Assembly: GCA_021397835.1 (NCBI GenBank)
Contig: JAJFZO010000396.1
Location: 1,240,001-1,304,000, forward strand
Length of the DNA: 64,000 nt
Source: Moringa oleifera
Lineage: Eukaryota; Streptophyta; Magnoliopsida; Brassicales; Moringaceae
Direction of reading: 5' to 3'
The notes under the pieces are model-generated. The model did no database searches. It saw nothing but the letters and a program-made list of their open reading frames with translations, and was not told the DNA's origin. Shown piece after piece: positions 34,404-46,019 of the stretch; the stretch's first letter is position 1, and every line of letters begins with the position of its first letter. The translations under genes were made by a program, and so were the position numbers.

Positions 34404-37400
34404 ATGGTTTCATTTTACTTCACATGTCACTTGCATTATGGTAGACACTTCACTGACAATATTGATAAGAGTTACAGTTTAGATGAAGTGGTTGTATTTG
34501 ATGATGTTGATAGTGACAGATTTTCACTGGTAGAATTAGAATGAATGTTGAAAGAGGCAGTGGTTAGTGACAAAGGTAAATTCTTTTATGTTATGCCTGG
34601 ACTTACAATGTTGGATGGGCTTACAGAGTTAAGTAGTGATGTTGAACTTATGGACATGTTAGATATGATGTATAGAGCCACCAGAGACATTCATATATAT
34701 TTTTCTGATGTTAAAGATGATTTGGCTGATGTAGTTGTTAGTAATGATCATATGCATAATAAGGCTGAGGATGTTGAAATAGAAGTTGAAAATGTGAATA
34801 CTGATATAGAAATGGATGACGATGAGAGGAATTTGGTGGATAGTGATTATGAGGTTGACATGGAAGAAGATGTTATACATAATGTGAATCCTGAAGTCCC
34901 TATGCATAACATGGAGTCAACTCGTTTTGCTAGGGTCAGTAAGCCAAGGTTTGATGAGTTTGATGTTGATTACTCAAATGAGCTTCATACACCACCTGGA
35001 TCCGATGAAGATGGTGAAGTCCAAAGCAAATGTGAGTTTAATGGTAATGCTGACATGGCCAACCCAGTATTCAAGGTTGGCATGATATTTGGATTACATG
35101 ATGAGGCTAGGGAAGCAATTACTCAGTATAGGGTTAAGGGAGGTTATAATCTGAAGTTTTGTAAGAGTGAGGCTAATAGACTAAGAGTGATATGTAGGAA
35201 TGGGTGTGGGTGGACCTTGTTGGTCTTTCGGTTAGGAAAAACACATTTATTTACTCTGAAGACATACTACCAGACACATATTTGTAATAAATCATTTCGC
35301 AACAAATTGGTCACTGCTAGGTTTATTACAGATAAGTATATATATATTTATTTAGAAGGGAATCGGAAGTTAAGATAAGTTCTTTGATAGAGGTAGTGAA
35401 GGTAGATTTAGTTTGTGATGTTTCAAGAGATTTTTATATTAGAGCTAAGCAAATTGCTATGTGTAAGATATATGGAACTGAAGCACATCGGTATCGAAAG
35501 CTGAGAGACTACTGTGAAGAATTGACAACACAGAATACAGGGAGTTCATTAATTTTAAGTTTGGATAGATTGACTCTTACATCAGACCTTATTTTTTAGA
35601 GAGTTTTATATTTGTTTGGATGGTTGTAAGAGGGGTTTTTTAAATAGATGTAGACCTATTATCAGTGTGGATGCATGTCATTTAAAAGGAAAGACACAAG
35701 GACAGTTAATGACTACAGTTGGAATTGATGCAAATAACAACACATATTCTATTGCATATGTAGTGGTTGATGCTGAAACTAAAGACAGTTGGACATAGTT
35801 TATTCAATTGCTATTAGCGAATATTGGATCCATTAGGACTCACAGGTGGACATTCATGTCTGACAAACAAAAGGTACGTGTATATTTATTTTAAGATTAT
35901 GCAACTGTGTACAAATATGCAATTAACCAACAAAGCTATGTATTTAATTGCTTACTGTTATTTCACAGATTATAGAATTATAGTTATGCATGTGGCTTTG
36001 CTAACTTAGTATTCTGCTCACTGAGTATTCTGCAGTATCATTTGAAGCTTAACATATATACACTATATGTATAGACTTATATACATACAACTTTTTCTTT
36101 TTCATACCTAACAACCTTTTCTCTTTATGTAAGGACTTGTACCTGCCTTTGAAGAAATTATCCCAAAAGCAGATGTTTGCTTCTATGTCAGACATTTGTA
36201 TGGTAATTTTCAAAAACAATTCAAAGGTAAGTTCTTGAAAAACTTAATGTATTCCATTGCAAGGGCCACAATATATATTGAGTTTAATACCATCATGCAT
36301 ACACTTAAATCTTTTGATGTGAAGGCTTATAAGTGGTTATCTAAGATACCAACCAAGCACTAGTCTAGGTATGCATTCTCAAGCAGACCTAAGTGCGATA
36401 TGCTCTTAAACAATCTGTCTAAGACGTTTAATGCATGTGTTATGAAGGCTAGGGATAAACCTATTTTGCAATTGTTAGAGGAGACAAGAAATTACTTGAT
36501 GGAAAGGATCCATGTTAATAGGGATCGAATGCAAGAGTATGAAGGTTTGTTGTGTCCTAAAATATAATGTTTTCTAGAGAAGGTCAAGATCAGGTCTAGA
36601 GTATGGGTTCCTATTTGGTTTGGAGGAGTGAAATATCAAGTCAAATCCTATGAAGAGCAATATGTAGTTGATTTAGCTACACGAAATTGCAGCTACAATA
36701 GGTGGAATCTTACAGGTATCCCATGCATACATGCAGTTAGTGCAATTTACTATCAGAAAGAAAGACCAGAAGATTATGTTGATTATTACTACCATAAAAT
36801 CACATATCTTCGGTGTTATTCTCACTTAGTCAATCCATGTAATGGCCCAAATTTGTGGCCACAAACTTAGTTAGATCCAATTCAGCCACCTGCTATCAGA
36901 AGGCCACCTAGAAGACCTAGAAAATAAAGAAGAATGGACATTCATAAAGCAGCCCAAAATCAAAGTAAGATGTCCAGAAAGAACTATCATGTCACATGTA
37001 ATCTATGCAAAAAAAAAAAAAACTGGGCATAATGCTCGTTCATGCAAAGGTCAAGTGAAATAGGTATGTTCAATAATAATCATGAAACTTGTTGTTTATT
37101 TATTAGTTACAAAATAAGTATATCAATTTCTTGTAGAAAAAAAGGCAAGGTAGTGGGGGTGGAACTAAAGCAGTATTCATGGGATTCAGGGTACAAATTA
37201 TAACATCCCGATAGGTAATTATTGTATTCAATTGAATTATACTTATTAATATAGATATGCTAACTTATATATGCTTTTGTAGAATGGTAGCTAGTCAAAT
37301 ACAAGTGGTCAACATTCCATGGCAATAAGTGAATCAGCTTCGGTTCATGACAGTGGCAATGTATGAGTTTTGTTTACATTTTAGTTACTTCAGTCATATC

Positions 37401-37915
37401 ATTTTGTACATGAATAATTAATGTTTCTTCACTTTTTTTCAGGGTCAGCAGTTATCAAGTGAGGCATCAACATCTGCTAAGGGAAAATTCATTGTAAGGT
37501 GGTATAATAACTCTGCATCCATAAATAGGTAAATTGCTCAAAGTATGTTAAATCAAACTTTTTATCTTCTTTGGTGTGTTGTATTTAATAATTTTTATAT
37601 GATGTCTCAGCTACCCAAGCACCTATACCATCCACCCAACCACACAGGACAATCACAGCAGTACTTATGTCAGCCACTCAACCACCTAGAGCAACAATAA
37701 TATCACCTAAACCACCAAGGACCCGACAGCCATCAAATACAACTTGCAAAGTTTCAACAACATCTGAGACAGCATCAGCTCCTCCAACTTTCATGGGACC
37801 ATCCCTATCCCCAGCAGTAATGGTGCATCCACCATCATTAAGGACAACATCACCATTATCCAAGATAACATCATCTAAAACGAGGACAGTAGCACCTGGA
37901 ACCTACAAGACTTGA
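34404..37915 (+). pseudogene. MURA-type MULE transposase, broken
   Basis: Plus-strand pieces follow the plant MuDR order. The N-terminal domain (MVSFYFTCHLHYG, then VVVFDDVDSD) is cut by a TGA at 34,542 where the frame then continues MLKEAVVSDKGKFFYVM. The MuDR DNA-binding-like domain (ANPVFKVGMIF to YYQTHICNKSF) follows, then a shift near 35,340. The catalytic region has the first Asp in IISVDACHLKGKTQG (about 35,669) and the second in FMSDKQK (about 35,860), with a TGG-to-TAG stop after KDSWT. The SWIM finger (NCSYNRWNLTGIPCIHAV) has its second Cys replaced by Tyr. A CCHC knuckle (CNLCK ... GHNARSC, about 36,997-37,050) is disrupted by a 14-A run. A Pro/Thr-rich tail ends at 37,915. Introns are evident, for example a GT donor at 35,875. 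Not functional as it stands. Confidence 0.9.
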
Positions 37916-38400
37916 AGATAATTGTTTGGAATGTAATTGGAGAAGTAATGACATTAGTGTGTGTACTTTGAACATTTGAAATAATTGGCAGTTTGTTATG
38001 TATTTGTGTTAGATATTTTCACCACTGTATTAGAACTTCATAATCAAAGTAATATTTTCTACATTTATGATTGGTGCATATAACTTTATATTAAAATATT
38101 TTTTGTTAGATATTATCAAGAATGTTATGAAGAGATATTTATGTAATGCTTGAATAAATAAGATTCAACTAAAGTTCATTTGATCAAGAATAAATTAGAA
38201 TACATCCAGACAAGTAAATATAATTCAAAAAATTATAATTCAATACTTAATTGTTTACAATAAAAGTAAAGTGCATCCAAATATAATTAACATAATAACA
38301 TTATGTTAATTAACTACATTGTCACATACATTATATGGAACCAACTTACAACATAAACCTACAACATCAACTTGTAATATCAATCTACAACATTATTTTG

Positions 38401-39286
38401 CTATATCTTGTTCCAATGTAATATAAAATTAATGTCATTGTAGTCACAATCCATAAGATTATAACAAGCCTCTAATAAAAAAATGAGTTGATTTTGTAAC
38501 TGCTAGACTTGAGTTAATAACTTTGGAATAAGTTGCATTCCTCGATTACAAATAGGGCCATCAAACCAAACAAAATAGCCATAGTAATGATGTTTCTACA
38601 TCAATACAATACAATGTAAAATTATTACATAAGGCCGTGAAACTAAATCTATAATAAACAAAATCATATGTAAATTGAAAATATTGTCTGATTGAACCCA
38701 TATAGTAAATAAAAAAACTTAAAAATGTACAACTTTTATTTTCTTAGACCCATTAATTAAAAATTATATACAATCTTATTATGGAAAACCCTTTGATTTA
38801 TGCATGAAAATCAACATCTTATGCATACAAATGTGAAAAAAAAAACAATGAAATTGATAAATTAAGTTCATAGCCAAACTGCTAGCTAATCAAACTTAAA
38901 GAAAATATACAGTCCCTATTTTCAGATACTCATTAATCAAAGATTACATACATAATCATTCCTATATGTGCATGAAAATCAAGTGCTTATCCATACAATC
39001 ATGCAAAGACTAATGAAAACAACAACTTAAGCTCCTAACAAACAATACATTCTTATCATAAAAAATTAAATTCATATTAAAATACAATCATAATATAGCG
39101 ATCATGCCCATGAACTCATAAAGAAAATTAATGAAAAAAATAAGTTAAGCTTGGATTACATACGATGCACTTTCCACGACCCTAAAATCTTCTTCTTGGG
39201 TTTCTTGTTGTCCATGAGGTACTCAATTTTGCCCTAATACCGCAATGACATAAGGAAACATGAAAAGACGAGCCTTCACTCTCCAT
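38401..39286 (-). pseudogene. GRF-type zinc-finger gene of the MULE, two exons, broken
   Basis: Exon 1 (39,286-39,164) reads MESEGSSFHVSLCHCGIRAK and continues LSTSWTTRNPRRRF, the hallmark of GRF fingers (CxCG, then TSWT-x-NPxRRF), but a TAG follows RRRF. A GTATGT donor and a TGTAG acceptor join it in phase 0 to exon 2 (38,595-38,401). Exon 2 holds HHYYGYFVWFDGPI, CNRGMQLIPKLL and a leucine-rich coil interrupted by a second TAG. GRF fingers bind single-stranded nucleic acid in topoisomerases and nucleases; short GRF-plus-coil proteins are common companions of plant transposons with no known role. Convergent orientation to the transposase and position inside the right repeat make it the element's second gene. 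The GRF assignment comes from the motif and is fairly secure. Confidence 0.75.
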
Positions 39287-39529
39287 TAACAAATTCAACT
39301 TCAATCAGTATATGGATAACTAACACTCGATTCTTCAACAAGAAAATCCCGATCAAATTACAACTTCTTTTTTTTTTCTCTTATCTCTCTTTCTCTTCTA
39401 TCTTTTCGAGCAATAGAGCTCTGTGTTTTCTCTTATGAAAGGAAGGGAAGAGAAGCTCGGATTAATTTAAGGAAAGAAGGGACGATGATGCTCTCATAAA
39501 AATAGTTAATTTAAATGACGTTTGTAATT

Positions 39530-39643
39530 AGAGTTCAATTTGGACAAAATTGAAAACTTGGGGTTAATTTGGATACATTTTAAAAGTAAGGGTCTATTTG
39601 GAGAGATAATGTTAAGGTCAGGGTTTTAAATGATATTTACTCT
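39530..39643 (-). repeat. Right terminal inverted repeat of the MULE
   Basis: Reverse complement of the left end. It ends ...GATATTTACTCT immediately before the second AATTTTAAA duplication copy. Confidence 0.85.
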
Positions 39644-39652
39644 AATTTTAAA
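39644..39652. repeat. Right copy of 9 bp MULE target-site duplication
   Basis: AATTTTAAA, identical to the left copy. Confidence 0.85.
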
Positions 39653-39659
39653 TATATAT

Positions 39660-39860
39660 TTAATATTCAAAAATATTCAAAATTTTTGTGAGGTAATTTG
39701 AATAATTTTTATATTAAAAATTTCAATTTAAAATTTAAAATATAATATTAATTTAAATATAAAATTTAAAGTTTTCAAAAAATTTTAATTTAATTATTTT
39801 TTTATCAATTAATATGTTTTTTACTTTATGAGAAAGATTAAAAAAGTATTTCTCTGAATT
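39660..39860. repeat. MITE-like AT-rich sequence flanking the MULE
   Basis: Phrases such as GTAATTTGAATAATTTTTAT and TTTCAATTTAAAATTTAAAA resemble, in order, the right arm of the foldback MITEs at 31.5-32.8 kb. The MULE may therefore have landed in a third copy; similarity is weak. Confidence 0.35.
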
Positions 39861-40053
39861 TAAAATGAAATTTAACTTATTTTTTAATTCAGAATTATTT
39901 TTATAGTTATCTTTAAAAATTTCATTTTGAGGGAAAAAATAAAAATAAAAAACAGTTTTTGGTTTCTGCCAAGAACAAGAAGCGGGAAGGGCAAAGCAAA
40001 GGCACTACTGCACTTATGATTAGATTTACTGCTCATCGTGACGAGGGAGGAAG

Positions 40054-41601
40054 ATGCTCCTTCGGACCAGACGGAGGTTATGCCACGCTTTGACTCAGAT
40101 CCCTGAAAAGAAGACGCAGAATCTCCCACTGTTTCTTTCTCAGGCTCTTAAATCATGCAGCACTTCTCCCTTGCTCTCTGAAATCGAAGCTGAAACAGAG
40201 AGAATCACCAGATTCATTAACGATCATCCCTATCCTGATCAACCGCTGCAACCTGCTCTCCTCAGGCATGCTCCTTCAGCTTCTCTCTCCACAACCTTTG
40301 TGGAGAATGTCCTAGGTCGACTCTTTGCAGCCCATTCCAACGGGCTCAAAGCTCTGGAGTTCTTCAAATATTGCCTCCATAATTCCCCGTGTGGCCCCAG
40401 TTCAGATGCTTTTGAGAAGACGCTTCACATTCTCACCCGGATGCGCTACTTCGATGAAGCTTGGGCGTTGATGGCGCAAGTACGAGAAACATACCCTACC
40501 TTGCTCACTGTCAAATCGATGAGCATCTTGCTTTGCAAAATTGCCAAGTTCCAGTCCTATGAGGACACCCTTGAGGCGTTTGCGAGAATGGAGAAGGAGA
40601 TTTTTGTAGGAAGGGAGTTTGGAACTGATGAGTTTAATGCACTCCTTCGAGCATTCTGCACTCAGAGAGAGATGAAGGAGGCAAAGTCTGTGTTTCAGAA
40701 GATGCATTCTCGATTCTCTGCTAACACGAAGACCATGAATATACTGCTGTTGGGATTCAAGGAATCAGGTGATGTTACCGCCATAGAACTCTTTTACCAC
40801 GAGATGGTTCGAAGAGGATTTAAGCCCAATACTTTGACGTATAACATCAGAGTCGACGCTTACTGTAAGAAACGATGCTTCGATGACGCTTTGAGACTTT
40901 TTGAAGAGATGGATCGTGTCCATTGCTTCCCTACGGTGGAAACAATCACTACCTTGATTCATGGCGCAGGGCTTGCTCGAAACACGCAAAAGGCACGGCA
41001 GCTGTTCGATGAAATTCCTAGAAGAGGTCTTCTTCCTGATATTGGAGCTTACAACGCATTGATCACTTCGCTTATCAGGTCCAGAGATCTGAACTCTGCA
41101 ATTGCGTTGATGGACGAGATGGAAGAGAAACAAATTGGGCTCGATAACGTGACGTATCATACCGTGTTTCTGGGAATGATGAAGGCAAGTGGACTAGAGG
41201 GTGTTTGCAAGCTCTACAACAGGATGATCCAGAGCAACTTTGTGCCGAAAACGCGCACAGTGGTGATGCTGATGAAATTCTTTTGTGAAAATGGAAGGCT
41301 TGATTTGGGTATGAACTTGTGGAAGTACCTGGTGGAGAAAGGGTGTTGTCCTCATGTTCATGCACTGGATCTTCTGGTGACAGGATTGTGCTCCAGGGGA
41401 AGGTTGCAGGACGCTTTTGAGTGCTCGAAGCAGATGTTGGAGAGGGGAAGGCATGTAAGTGAAGCAGCATATCGAATGTTGCAGAGATTTTTACTGCAAT
41501 ATGGAGAGACCGAGAGATTGGAGGAACTCAACAGGATGATAAAGAAATTACAAGATGTTTTGCCTCCGCCAAAAGGGCATGTGTGCAACTCCAAACCTTG
41601 A
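40054..41601 (+). CDS. P-class pentatricopeptide repeat protein, 515 aa, probably mitochondrial
   Basis: A single intronless reading frame of 515 residues. The leader is Arg-rich and lacks acidic residues for its first 17 positions (MLLRTRRRLCHALTQIP), consistent with mitochondrial import. Residues about 115-480 form roughly ten degenerate 35-residue PPR motifs; the clearest are near 259-328 (NTLTYNIRVDAYCKKRCF; VETITTLIHGAGLARN) and 329-363 (DIGAYNALITSLIRSRDL). No E/DYW extension is present, so it is P-class, expected to bind an organellar RNA. Length and layout recall the Arabidopsis At3g61360 group, a recall-based guess. Codon use is much GC-richer than the flanking DNA, as usual for a live gene. 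The overlapping minus-strand ORFs between 40,402 and 41,594 are shadows. Confidence 0.95.
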   Translation: MLLRTRRRLCHALTQIPEKKTQNLPLFLSQALKSCSTSPLLSEIEAETERITRFINDHPYPDQPLQPALLRHAPSASLSTTFVENVLGRLFAAHSNGLKALEFFKYCLHNSPCGPSSDAFEKTLHILTRMRYFDEAWALMAQVRETYPTLLTVKSMSILLCKIAKFQSYEDTLEAFARMEKEIFVGREFGTDEFNALLRAFCTQREMKEAKSVFQKMHSRFSANTKTMNILLLGFKESGDVTAIELFYHEMVRRGFKPNTLTYNIRVDAYCKKRCFDDALRLFEEMDRVHCFPTVETITTLIHGAGLARNTQKARQLFDEIPRRGLLPDIGAYNALITSLIRSRDLNSAIALMDEMEEKQIGLDNVTYHTVFLGMMKASGLEGVCKLYNRMIQSNFVPKTRTVVMLMKFFCENGRLDLGMNLWKYLVEKGCCPHVHALDLLVTGLCSRGRLQDAFECSKQMLERGRHVSEAAYRMLQRFLLQYGETERLEELNRMIKKLQDVLPPPKGHVCNSKP

Positions 41602-42089
41602 CAGATATGAAGTCGGATGATCTCCTTCGAAATCTATAAAACTGTTAGTTCACTTTGAGCAGCTAATGCATGAATTTCTTTTCAACGCAGAACTAAAAGA
41701 AATTCATTGATTTGTCAATCGCCTCTTGGCTTTAAGATCTCTGGTCTTAATTAGAGGAGATATTTCAAATGATAATACCATGCTTTGGCTTCCTGTTAGT
41801 TACACAAAAGATACTTGCCTTTTCATTATTTTTTCAAATTGAAAGTTGACAAAAAAAAACTAATATTATATTTATTAAAAATATTATATTAAGTTTTTGA
41901 AGAAATTATATGTAATTATTTAACAAAATTGATAGTTAATTTTTTTAAATTTAGTTTTTCATGTTAGTATGATAAATTATAAAAATATCTTTCTAATTTA
42001 TTATCAAAAGATTTAGGCATAAGCTCATATTGGTAATCTTTTTTTTCTTATCCTTGTTTGAGCTTGAATTTGCGGAAGAGGAAGATAGT
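41602..42089. other. 3' flank of the 515-aa PPR gene
   Basis: The first 200 bp are likely 3' UTR; beyond that it is AT-rich without an assigned feature. Confidence 0.45.
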
Positions 42090-42251
42090 ATGCAACATAG
42101 AGGAGAGGAGAGAAAGACGCTTGAGCTAATTTTGGTGATGATTGTTATTTGGGTATGTTTGGTTGTATTTATACTGAATGCGCTAGAATACGCTCTTACT
42201 AAAATAGAGAAAATCATGGAATGGCTAATGAATATGAACAAACATCAATAA
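42090..42251 (+). CDS. Small ORF with one predicted membrane segment, doubtful
   Basis: From the ATG at 42,090 a 53-residue product is possible: an acidic/basic start (MQHRGEERKTLE), one hydrophobic stretch long enough to cross a membrane (LILVMIVIWVCLVVFILNAL) and an amphipathic end. A longer in-frame start exists at 42,030. I do not recognise it. The alternation of charged and hydrophobic blocks is less random than in the other short ORFs here, but there is no other support. Confidence 0.2.
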   Translation: MQHRGEERKTLELILVMIVIWVCLVVFILNALEYALTKIEKIMEWLMNMNKHQ

Positions 42252-42765
42252 ACTATGTAATTTCCTTGTCTCCTTCAAAGGCCTTTACGTGGCTTTCAGG
42301 GAGGGATTAGCAGGTCATAACAATCTGCCTTACTCATATTTTCCTTGTCCTTAAAGAACGAAAACTGGGTAGGCCTTTCAAAATCACCATTCAGCTTTCC
42401 AAATAGCATTTTCTATTGGAGCATCAACCCATTTGATTAAAACCTCGGATGTCAGAATGGTATTTTCTTTTTTATACTTTTCACCTAGTCAACAGAGATT
42501 CTTTGTTGAGAGAGAATAGTAGACTAGAGGGAGATCACAAGAGGTAGGAGAATTAGGCTCTCAATATTTGTGTAGGACACTGACATGGAAGATGTCATGG
42601 GCTCAAGAGGAAATTGCCAAAATTGGCACTTCGACATCGAGTTTTTGTGAAAAAAACATGTTTTATTAAGTTTGGTTTTTTTAGCACTTAAATGTTTTAA
42701 AAAGATAAAAATATCTTTACAAAAGATAATGATACTCTTAAAAAATTAAATGAACTCAAAAAATT
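42252..42765. other. Intergenic DNA before MULE copy A
   Basis: No coding feature recognised. The left edge of copy A lies somewhere in 42.55-42.78 kb but no inverted repeat marks it. Confidence 0.4.
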
Positions 42766-43084
42766 CATGAGATTTGTAACGAATTTTCTTTTTGGAGAAA
42801 AATTCTCTTTTTCTTTTGGCCTTTATATCTCCTCGAGCTCTGTCTTTCCTCACTCTTCCTTTGAGTTTTTTTCTTCTAATCTTCGTATCCAAGATCTATC
42901 AAATCAAGATCCCAAGAAGGAATCGAAAGCTAATTATCCTGCGCAGAGAAAAAAGCTCGTGTTTTTAACAATATATTCTTCTTCAAAATCAAATCGTGCT
43001 CGAATGGGTAAAGAAATTGACAAGTATACTGTTTAAACTGTAGTGTAGCTTAAAACTATGAAGATTTTAGTTGTATCTATTTAT

Positions 43085-43300
43085 ATCGTGACCTCCCTTA
43101 TATTTCGTAACTTTGGTTGAGAATCATATCATAATCTTAGTTTCATACATGTTTGAAAATTGTATCTTGGTTTATCGTAACATCATTATGCGATTTGTAA
43201 CATTCATAAAATCGTAACAAGTTTTCGTAAAAAGTTTTTCAATCGTGACTTATTTGATGAAATCGTAACATGTAAAATCTTATATTCGTATCTGTAATAG
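43085..43300 (+). repeat. TCGTAAC-type repeat array in the 5' region of transposase A
   Basis: Eight TCGT(A/G) words, most as ATCGTAAC or TTCGTAA, and no ACGA word on the plus strand. It lies just before the first recognisable transposase coding piece, probably in the first intron. Confidence 0.75.
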
Positions 43301-43321
43301 GTAATTCATTTCAGTTGTTAT

Positions 43322-46010
43322 TTGAAATGTATTTTTGGTCATTATAGAATATGGATCATTGTAACTTGGAATAGTGAGTGGTCCGAGTTTAGAGGAAGTT
43401 TTGAGTATATCGCCAGAGCTATCAAAACTAAGAGATATGTTATTCGGAGGGGTTTTAAATATGTACAGTTGTTGAATTTGGTTAAATTTTGCGTGGAGGC
43501 TGATTTTTCTAATATTGATATTGTATTGTATACTATAGTAAGATCTGAAAAAACTGCTATTAAAATTGAGTTAAAGAATGATGAAGATGTTGAGTTTATG
43601 TTGTACGATGATAGTATAGTTCCATGTATAATTGTTAATTTGGTGGAGAGAAATTTTGTTAAAAATAGACATAGTTAATATGAAGGTGAAATTTCAAGAG
43701 GAGTCAATCCTTTTAATTCTTGTACAGGAAGCAATCATATTGTGCAATTAGACGTCTATGGCACCGAACCATTTATCCATGGTGAGACTCCTCTTGACAC
43801 TCAGCACATTGATGAGATAAATTTGGATGAGTAGATTTACTATGATATTGGGTGTGAATACTGAATCATGGGAACTCAACCTACTCAGCCTACCAGTGAA
43901 GATCAATGTGAACTCACTATAGAGATAAAACTCGACAATGAAAAATTAAATGAGAATTTACGTACTGTCCCACCTTATGTCCCAGTTACATGCCTAAAAG
44001 TACATAATAATTCAAATAATAGTGTTGTCAGATGATATAATGTGTTAGGTGCTGAATTATATAGTCTTGCTCTGATTCCTACTATGAAATCAGTAACTCC
44101 GATTCATACCCTTGCTAGAGGTCAGTTTTTACCAAACAAAAAAGAGTTGAAGCGATTTTGGGTATGCATGCATTAATTGAGAACTTTGAATTTAGAGTCA
44201 CTAGGTCTAATAAATCAGTATTTGAGATTGTTTGTAGAGAAGAAAATTGTGCATGGAAGGTTTGTGCTGTAAGAGTTGCACAAGGGCAATTCTTCCAAAT
44301 TAGAAGGTGTGATTTGATGCATACTTGCACGGTTAAAGAGTTACATCGATGACATTGACAAGTAAGTTCTGCTGTTATTGAAGAAATTATTGCTCAGAGA
44401 TTATCTACTAATACTAGAATCATAAAGCTGAAAGACATCATGGGTGATATGAAAAAACTATATGGCATGTAGATTTCATATAGTAAAGCTTGGAAGGTTA
44501 AAGAATATGCATTGTCTCTTATATATAGTGATCCAATTAAGTCATATTAATAACTGCCTTAATTCTGCCACATGTTGCAAACTACTAATCTAGGAACTAA
44601 GGCTTACATATGCATCAAAGATGAAATTAATCGATTTAAGTATTTATTTGTAGCTCTTAGACAATCATTGAAGGGGTTTTATTCAGTAATTAGACCAATC
44701 ATTGCTATCAATGTTGCTCACCTAAAAAGAAAGTTCCACGGTGTAATGTTTGTAATGGCGTGCAAAGATGAGAATGAACAAATATATCTAGTAGCATTCG
44801 GTTATGGTGACTCAGAGAACTATGAAGTATGGAAATGATTCTTAGGACAGCTAAAAGAAGCAATTGGTTCGGTTGAAGACTTGGTTATTATATCAGATCA
44901 TCATGTCAGTATTGCAAAGGCTACCGCAAAGGTCTTTCCCAATTCTTGACATTGTTTATATTCCTGACATATGGCTCAAAACATAAAGAATAAGTTTAAG
45001 AGAGAAGATGTATCTAAGATATTTTATAGTGCGGTTAGGGCATATTGAGAATCCAAATTTAATAAATTAATGACTGATTTACAGGCTAATCATCATAAAG
45101 CTTTTGAATATATCATGAAGGAAGATCTAAAAAAATAGTCACGTGTGTATTGCCCTCGAAGACGTTATCAACTCATGACCACTAACATTGCCGAGAGCTT
45201 GAATTCATGTCTTCGATTTGCTCGTGAGTGGCCCATTATGGTTTTATTGAAATTCATTCGAGATATGATGCAACGTTGATTTTATGATCGATTGAAAAAA
45301 GCTAAGGCTTGGAGGTCACAACTCGCAGAATGGGTTCACTCATTGATGAATGAGAGATAAAAAATTTTATTACAAATGGCTACTTCCATGTTGATTGGAA
45401 CATATTTTAGGCACAAGGGTAAAGAGGCAGTTGTGAACCTTATCGAACGTACTTGCACTTGTAAGGAGTTTTAGGCTGATCATTTTCCATGTACACATGC
45501 ACTAGCAGCTTTCAGATGATACTGATGGTTTTATTAATTTCATTATTCATGATAGTTTTTTTTCGTTAACTTCATAAATTGTGTACTTTTTACAGAGAGC
45601 ATAATATGGATTTCATAACTCTTTACTCCAACTACTATAAATAGGATCAACTAGTAGTAGCATGTATGCTGAGCTGGTATATCCAGTTAGTGACAAGTCT
45701 GATTGGAATATACCCAAAGAAGTCAAAAGAGTTGTGATATTACCACATAATAATGGTAAGTCAGTAGAGCATCCAAAGAAACAGAGAATACCCTCTGGTG
45801 GGAAGAGGGCACGTTAAAAAAAAATGCTCTAGATGCGGCCAATATGGGCACAATCGATTAACATGCTCGAATCCGCAATATTTTGATGGAGTAAGCCACT
45901 CTCAATCATCAAATTCCCTGATAAATTTCATCGTAAATGCCGTAATTATGGTGGAGTTGGTCATAATTCATAAACTTGTTAAATGCCTCCCAATTCAACT
46001 TCACTAGATG
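43322..46010 (+). pseudogene. MuDR-type transposase of MULE copy A, broken
   Basis: The N-terminal region (IWIIVTWNSEWSEF, then RRGFKYVQLLNLVKFCVEAD) is at 43,340-43,500. The DNA-binding domain (ELKRILGMHALIENFEFRVT, then ENCAWKVCAVRVAQGQFFQI) follows at 44,140-44,340. The catalytic domain starts near 44,690 (GFYSVIRPIIAINVAHLKRK), where the first catalytic Asp of the IDATHLKG motif is Asn. A second site keeps Asp (VIISDHHVSIAKA, about 44,890). The SWIM finger (RTCTCKEF) runs into a TAG at 45,472. A complete CCHC knuckle (CSRCGQYGHNRLTC) survives in the last piece, 45,825-45,870. At least twelve stops and several frameshifts make it a pseudogene. Sequence is close to the open transposase of copy B. 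Confidence 0.88.
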
Positions 46011-46019
46011 ATTGTACCA

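Larger units (their letters stand above)
33457..39643 (+). mobile_element. Mutator-like element (MULE) with about 110 bp terminal inverted repeats and two genes
   Basis: The left end (TTAAATATCATTTAAAACC...) and the reverse complement of the right end (GTAAATATCATTTAAAACC...) match with scattered substitutions for about 110 bp, through ACATTATCTCTC, TTAACCCC and AATTTTGTCC. A perfect 9 bp duplication brackets them. Inside, a MURA-type transposase gene runs from the left and a GRF-finger gene runs from the right; both are damaged. The element is 6.19 kb, structurally full length, and could still be mobilised in trans if its ends are recognised. Confidence 0.92.

Noticed and set aside
40402..41594. 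Minus-strand ORFs of 78-131 codons across the 515-aa PPR gene
   Set aside because: Antisense shadows of a GC-richer coding region.
42030..42251. 73-codon small membrane ORF as a firm gene
   Set aside because: Only a hydrophobic segment supports it; kept as a low-confidence entry from the inner ATG.
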